64,000 bases of DNA from an uncultured Bacteroidales bacterium (GTDB lineage: Bacteria; Bacteroidota; Bacteroidia; Bacteroidales; UBA932). Where the stretch lies: NCBI GenBank assembly GCA_900316245.1, contig ONCE01000015.1:1-64000 (forward strand), read 5' to 3'. A model generated the notes under the pieces. The model was not told the DNA's origin and made no database searches. It saw nothing but the letters and a program-made list of their open reading frames with translations. Shown one piece after another: positions 60,774-64,000 of this stretch. Both the position numbers and the translations under genes were made by a program. Within the stretch, counting starts at the first letter, position 1. Every line of letters starts with the position of its first letter.

Positions 60774-61143
60774 AATTTCTTTGTTTTCTTTGGATTACAA
60801 TAATTTGTTTTACAGTTACCCTCGGTTTGACTTCCTTTCGGCATTCCGGGCAGAGGGTGAGCCTGTAACCTTCCAGGTTGGTGGTGACGCCTTCCGTGGT
60901 GCCACAGCGTTCGCAGGTTCTCCAGGAGGCCTCGACGGCCTCGTCTATGAGTAGTCTGATATCCTCTGGAGCGTTGTTGTGATAGATTCGAAGTCCGCCA
61001 AACTTCTGTTTGATTTGGGAGACTTCTACGGGAGAGTCTGAGTGTGCGGCGTTGAAGGAATCGATGGCCGCTGCGACTTTCTCGATCAGCGGCCACCATC
61101 CTTTTCCGCACTCCCAGGGAATTTCTTTGATGGGCTTCATCAT
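60754..61143 (-). CDS. Zinc-ribbon protein of unknown function
   Basis: A 129-residue protein with a helical first half (PWECGKGWWPLIEKVAAAI), a VSQIKQKFGGLRIY stretch near 42-54 and a four-cysteine zinc site (C77, C80, C98, C101), then a basic tail. From memory, similar small proteins with a QIKEKFGGLRFY-type phrase occur in phages and other accessory DNA, with no known function. It overlaps the DnaE-like gene by four bases (ATGA) and the DnaA-like gene by 20, so all are translated together. Confidence 0.75.
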   Translation of the reverse strand: MMKPIKEIPWECGKGWWPLIEKVAAAIDSFNAAHSDSPVEVSQIKQKFGGLRIYHNNAPEDIRLLIDEAVEASWRTCERCGTTEGVTTNLEGYRLTLCPECRKEVKPRVTVKQIIVIQRKQRNYGDIHD

Positions 61144-62024
61144 TTCAGCTTGGTTTTGTTCCTATAGGGCCACAGGGCCTCGACCGCCATCATGGTGCGG
61201 CCGATGAAGTGGCCCTTGGGGGCAAGGCTGGGGTCGGAAGTCTGTTCCTGGTAGACCGGGACTCCGTAGGTGTCGCGGAATTCTTTTCCGTAGTCTCCGC
61301 TCTGCTTCCGGCGAAGGATTTCCGGGAAGAGCCCGATGCGGCCGGGCCAGTAGAGGGCGTTCAGGAGGACCAGGTCGGACATTGATTCAGGGCCGAAGTC
61401 GAAGAGCCATTCACGCATCTTGTCGGACTCGAAGAAGATGGCTCCGTCCGTGGCACCGCGAGTGAAGAGTCGGAGAGTCGCTTCGTCCAGCGGGTGCCAG
61501 CCGTCTTTGAGCGTGCGGCTGAACTGATCCAGGGCGGCGTAGGTGGTGATTCGGAGCTTGATGTTATGGAGCTCCGTCCCATCCAGGAAGGTGATTTCAA
61601 AGAGGCCTGGCTCGGTTTCGATGACCAGCTCGCTCTCGCGGCCGGAGAGGACTTTTCGGGCTACTTCAAGGCAGCCGGAACCGGCCTCGAAGGGAATTTC
61701 GGCGCCGTCGTGGACGGACTTGGTGAAGCGGCTAAAGGGCAGGTCCCACTCAACTGGATTGACGCGGGTCACGCCGATCAGGAAGAGCAGATAAGAATCG
61801 GGAAGGAAGCTGTAGCCAGGGTTGACCACGATGCGGGCGCTGCGCATGGCGGCGGCCAGTTCCTGCAGGAGGAGGATGAGGCACTCGCGACCGGGGCAGG
61901 CGTCCAGCCAGTCCAGTTCCTCGGTGAGGCGGGCCTGAAGGGCGTCGATGGTGACCGGAGCGTAGTGAGTGGTTCTGGTGCGCTCGAGGGCGCTGTTAAG
62001 TGTTTGAAGGAGTTTTTTATTCAT
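61140..62024 (-). CDS. DnaE-like protein lacking the catalytic carboxylates
   Basis: A 294-residue protein built of two parts of the bacterial DNA polymerase III alpha core. Residues about 26-100 follow the DnaE palm start: ARIVVNPGYSFLPDSYLLFL then IGVTRVNPVEWDLPFSRF corresponds to VPVGPGRGSGAGSLVAY and ITDLDPLEFDLLFERF. Residues about 178-262 follow the finger region: PLDEATLRLFTRGATDGAIF, LLNALYWPGR and DTYGVPVYQEQ. The PDFDVDF aspartates, the third aspartate of KFDFLGL and about 150 residues between are missing. It cannot polymerise DNA as a normal DnaE. It follows the SLOG gene by four bases. Confidence 0.8.
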   Translation of the reverse strand: MNKKLLQTLNSALERTRTTHYAPVTIDALQARLTEELDWLDACPGRECLILLLQELAAAMRSARIVVNPGYSFLPDSYLLFLIGVTRVNPVEWDLPFSRFTKSVHDGAEIPFEAGSGCLEVARKVLSGRESELVIETEPGLFEITFLDGTELHNIKLRITTYAALDQFSRTLKDGWHPLDEATLRLFTRGATDGAIFFESDKMREWLFDFGPESMSDLVLLNALYWPGRIGLFPEILRRKQSGDYGKEFRDTYGVPVYQEQTSDPSLAPKGHFIGRTMMAVEALWPYRNKTKLK

Positions 62025-62028
62025 TGGT

Positions 62029-62394
62029 TTATACTTTCACGATAATGATTTTTTTCTTGGCCCGTTCGGCCTTCCGGATGGTGTCCCAGGTGCCCTTAGA
62101 CGTTGCCGTCACGAAGGCCAGAACCGTCACGAAGGCCAGAACCCAATCGGCGTTTTTAACGATAAGCGAATTTCGCTGAAGAGGAGCGCCACGACCGTAG
62201 CGCGAGTAGTCAGGGAGGAATTCCATCAGAGGAATTCGGTTTTTGGCGGCGTATTTCTTCGCAAGGGTGTCGGCTCCCGTTGCTCCGCCCGACACAATAA
62301 GGTCGATTTTCTGTGTTTCTTGGATTTTGGCGACCTCGCTGCAGAGGAGGTCGTAGTTGGTGAATTCTCTTGATCCTACGATTGCTAATCTCAT
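62029..62394 (-). CDS. SLOG-family (YspA/DUF2493-like) nucleotide-binding protein
   Basis: A 121-residue Rossmann-like protein of the YspA/DUF2493 class: MRLAIVGSREFTNYDLL at the start, LIVSGGATGADTLAKKYA (about 34-51) for ligand binding, RGAPLQRNSLIVKNADWVLAF and SKGTWDTIRKAERAKKK. SLOG proteins bind nucleotide-derived ligands and are frequent in phage-defence and signalling systems. Residues VLAFVT are duplicated by an 18-base tandem repeat. I chose the ATG at 62394, which puts the first strand at the start. It leads the four-gene operon. Confidence 0.85.
   Translation of the reverse strand: MRLAIVGSREFTNYDLLCSEVAKIQETQKIDLIVSGGATGADTLAKKYAAKNRIPLMEFLPDYSRYGRGAPLQRNSLIVKNADWVLAFVTVLAFVTATSKGTWDTIRKAERAKKKIIIVKV
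62106..62141 (-). repeat. 18-bp tandem duplication in the SLOG gene
   Basis: CCGTCACGAAGGCCAGAA occurs twice without a gap (62106-62123 and 62124-62141), adding six residues in frame so the protein reads VLAFVTVLAFVT. Confidence 0.95.
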
Positions 62395-62630
62395 ATTTGA
62401 AACTTTGTTAACTTTGTTGTCGTAATATATGGCGGCCATGGTACCGGAGGCCGCGGTTTTTCAGAGGATATCAGACTTGTCAAAGACTCGATGGCAACCA
62501 GTTATTAATACGAAGTCGCATTTTAAAAAGCCGCGTTTTTTGGCCCTAAATGGCACTTTTCAGAAAATTAATTTTCAAAATCCGCGTTGTAGCCCCATCT
62601 GCGGCGCTTGTAAAAATGCCAGCAATTTTC

Positions 62631-62638
62631 TACCTTTG
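62631..62638 (+). promoter_or_regulatory. -7 element of the rightward accessory operon
   Basis: TACCTTTG matches TAnnTTTG, 15 bases before the ATG at 62654; CTTG at 62607-62610 is a possible -33 box at 20 bases. The 190 bases between this box and the divergent SLOG gene hold no gene. Confidence 0.6.
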
Positions 62639-62653
62639 TAAAAACCGTTTTTT

Positions 62654-63244
62654 ATGCCCGTTCGATTCTATCTTGATAAGCGCAAAAACCGCTATGGAGA
62701 GGCCCCTATTAGGGTTGTTTGGTCTTTCAACGGGGACCGGTATCAGACCACGATGGGGTTTAGCATTCCTCCGGAGGCTTGGAATGAGCAGGAATGTCGT
62801 GTAACTCCTGCCGCATACAACCACAAGAATACCGCATCCAGTACCATCAACGATTTCATAAAAGCGATGGAGAAAGCGGTGAACCGCTTGGAGAATTACG
62901 CCCGCACCCAGAACGCCTCCCTCACCAAACCTATCGTGAAGAAGGTCGTGGCCGACGTGATTGCTGCCGGTGGAGAATTCCCGTACGATCAGGAAAAGGC
63001 CTGGAGGAAGATGCTGAGTGAGCGATTTATGACAAAGGAACGTTATTTCCAGCATTTTCGTGGCGGAAAGTATAAACTCATTGGCTTTGGCCAAGATACC
63101 GAAACACAGGAGGATGTGGTGATTTACCAAGAATTATACGGCATGCAAAAGTATTGGGTACGCCCATTCGAAATATTCTTTAGTAAGGTTAAGGATGAGG
63201 ACGGGAATGAGGTGGATAGATTTAAAGAAATCAACTCAATTTAA
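62654..63244 (+). CDS. Integrase arm-type DNA-binding domain fused to DUF1653
   Basis: A 196-residue fusion. The first 85 residues resemble the arm-type DNA-binding domain found at the start of Bacteroidota tyrosine recombinases (VRFYLDKRKNRYGEAPIRVVWSFNG, MGFSIPPEAWNEQECRV) and a helix of the core-binding kind. The last 65 residues are a DUF1653 domain (YFQHFRGGKYKLIGFGQD, VVIYQELYGMQKYWVRPFEIFF, VDRFKEI). No recombinase catalytic residues (R, H, Y) are present, so it cannot be an integrase. First gene of a rightward operon. Confidence 0.75.
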   Translation: MPVRFYLDKRKNRYGEAPIRVVWSFNGDRYQTTMGFSIPPEAWNEQECRVTPAAYNHKNTASSTINDFIKAMEKAVNRLENYARTQNASLTKPIVKKVVADVIAAGGEFPYDQEKAWRKMLSERFMTKERYFQHFRGGKYKLIGFGQDTETQEDVVIYQELYGMQKYWVRPFEIFFSKVKDEDGNEVDRFKEINSI

Positions 63245-63255
63245 TTCAAATAATT

Positions 63256-63825
63256 ATGAAGACAAATCCCGGTAATTATAGTACTATCATCAAGTCTACA
63301 AATGAAACTGCTTTTCAAAGAGCCATTATCCTTAATGGGCCATCTGTGATTGATGGAGAAACAATAGAATGGCTTGATATCGAACTTCCAGTTGATCGTC
63401 ATAGGACAGCACGTAGCTGTTGTGTGGATCTTATTGGCCGATCAAAAAGTAGCTATGTCATCTGTGAACTAAAATTTGGGGACAATTCTGCCACGGATAA
63501 TCCTGACGATGCAGCAACTGAGATCAGGCGTTATAAAAAAGATATTCAGTATAATTTCATTGACCTTGATGAAGAAGATAACGTCCACCATAAAAACGGC
63601 GAGCATTTTTATTGGAAGGATGTAGCAAGCAATGCTCGCTTTATAATTGCTGCAAATAAGGCATACTGGGATTATTGGTTGTACCACCGAGGAGCAGAAC
63701 TCCCTGAAGACATTAATTGTTATTCACTTGATGTCGATGTTGATTGCTTCAAAGAGCAGAAAAACGGCCACGAATCATACGAGCCAGTTCTGCCTGATTG
63801 CCATTGGACTCGAGTAAAAAAATGA
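63256..63825 (+). CDS. PD-(D/E)XK nuclease-like protein
   Basis: A 189-residue protein not assigned to a named family. A plausible PD-(D/E)XK core is CVDLIGRSKSSYVICELKFG (about 56-75), where D and the ExK triplet are separated by a strand, preceded by a helix carrying E17 and followed by a helix with EIRRYKKDIQYN. Codons are AT-richer than the flanking genes, a sign of transfer. It starts 11 bases after the DUF1653 gene and overlaps the next start by four bases (ATGA). Confidence 0.65.
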   Translation: MKTNPGNYSTIIKSTNETAFQRAIILNGPSVIDGETIEWLDIELPVDRHRTARSCCVDLIGRSKSSYVICELKFGDNSATDNPDDAATEIRRYKKDIQYNFIDLDEEDNVHHKNGEHFYWKDVASNARFIIAANKAYWDYWLYHRGAELPEDINCYSLDVDVDCFKEQKNGHESYEPVLPDCHWTRVKK

Positions 63826-64000
63826 AGATAACCATCCACCGTGGCAACCAGATTGGCGGCTGCATTACAGAAATAGTTTCGTCAAAGGGAACAAGGATCT
63901 TCGTCGACTTGGGGCATAATCTGCCAAAGGGCGACCAGGAGTCCGAGGACGAATACGCCTCGGAGAAGGCCATTGCTGACCTGATTGGTGATGCCAAGGC
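63822..64000 (+). CDS. MBL-fold hydrolase, 3' end outside the window
   Basis: The first 59 codons of a gene: MKITIHRGNQIGGCITEIVS followed by KGTRIFVDLGHNLP. This is the usual start of RNase J- or RNA-processing-type metallo-beta-lactamase-fold enzymes (IHRGxxEIGG and the DLG strand). The HxHxDH motif would come after the window end, so catalytic competence is unknown. Translationally coupled to the nuclease-like gene by ATGA. Confidence 0.7.
   Translation, partial: MKITIHRGNQIGGCITEIVSSKGTRIFVDLGHNLPKGDQESEDEYASEKAIADLIGDAK

Noticed and set aside
62429..62641. 70-codon plus-strand frame between the divergent accessory operons
   Set aside because: Overlaps the promoter of the rightward operon and has no recognisable features.
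62654..63244. Functional tyrosine integrase marking an element end
   Set aside because: Catalytic arginines, histidine and tyrosine are absent and the second half is DUF1653.

Overview
The window reads as a GC-rich chromosome from the order Bacteroidales (Bacteroidota). Three things point there: many genes are preceded by the Bacteroidota promoter pair (TTG/TTTG at -33, TAnnTTTG at -7) rather than sigma70 boxes; the gene families are typical of the group (BspA-like leucine-rich lipoprotein, TPR/LuxR membrane regulator, DUF4298, OmpA porin with a coiled linker, fused FtcD); and both tRNAs lack an encoded CCA. Genus cannot be fixed from sequence alone; an uncultured gut-type lineage is my guess.

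1-22,980: housekeeping. A RecQ helicase cut by the window edge, a MATE pump, queD-queE and, 8 kb later, queC (together GTP-derived tetrahydropterin to preQ0, less the first step), a GH43 lipoprotein, a 1.3-kb non-coding block full of repeats with tRNA-Thr, a BaiN/HI0933-type flavoprotein, FKBP, PnuC, a sugar-kinase-like protein, RecR, a GltD-like flavoprotein, two envelope proteins, a TPR/LuxR regulator, CorA, a K+ channel, ribosomal protein S1 and RNase Z. 22,981-38,600: glucosaminidase, MltG, a RelA/SpoT enzyme with a ruined hydrolase site, UvrB, OmpA, acyl-CoA ligase, LysA, HtpG, and the agmatine-to-putrescine pair AguA/AguB behind a HAD phosphatase. 38,637-46,110: a complete translationally coupled histidine-degradation operon (ftcD-hutU-hutH-hutI) ending in a beta-helix lipoprotein. 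46,200-52,150: tandem esterase, histidine-type phosphatase, GrpE, DnaJ, L19, tRNA-Arg. 52,480-55,680: a 43-residue peptide followed by a 991-residue surface lipoprotein with nine near-identical 78-bp leucine-rich units. 56,263-59,047: an HD hydrolase with an intact SpoT-type site, a 31-residue membrane peptide and a UvrD-type helicase.

59,140-64,000 is an accessory island of mixed base composition. Its most striking content is a four-gene overlapping operon on the minus strand (62,394 to 59,958): a SLOG-fold protein, a protein built from two separated pieces of the DnaE polymerase core but lacking the catalytic carboxylates, a zinc-ribbon protein, and a DnaA AAA+ domain lacking the DNA-binding domain. 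Just downstream, with its own promoter, lies a 52-codon piece of the FtsZ amino terminus. Three reduced copies of core replication or division proteins side by side is the best candidate here for an undescribed system. Divergent from it runs a second operon: an integrase arm domain fused to DUF1653, a PD-(D/E)XK-like protein and an MBL-fold enzyme cut by the window end.

Repeats tie the window together: a composite non-coding element occurs at 5.8-6.6 kb and, inverted, at 55.8-56.2 kb, and a GATnCCCGG palindrome occurs at three intergenic sites and in frame inside hutI.
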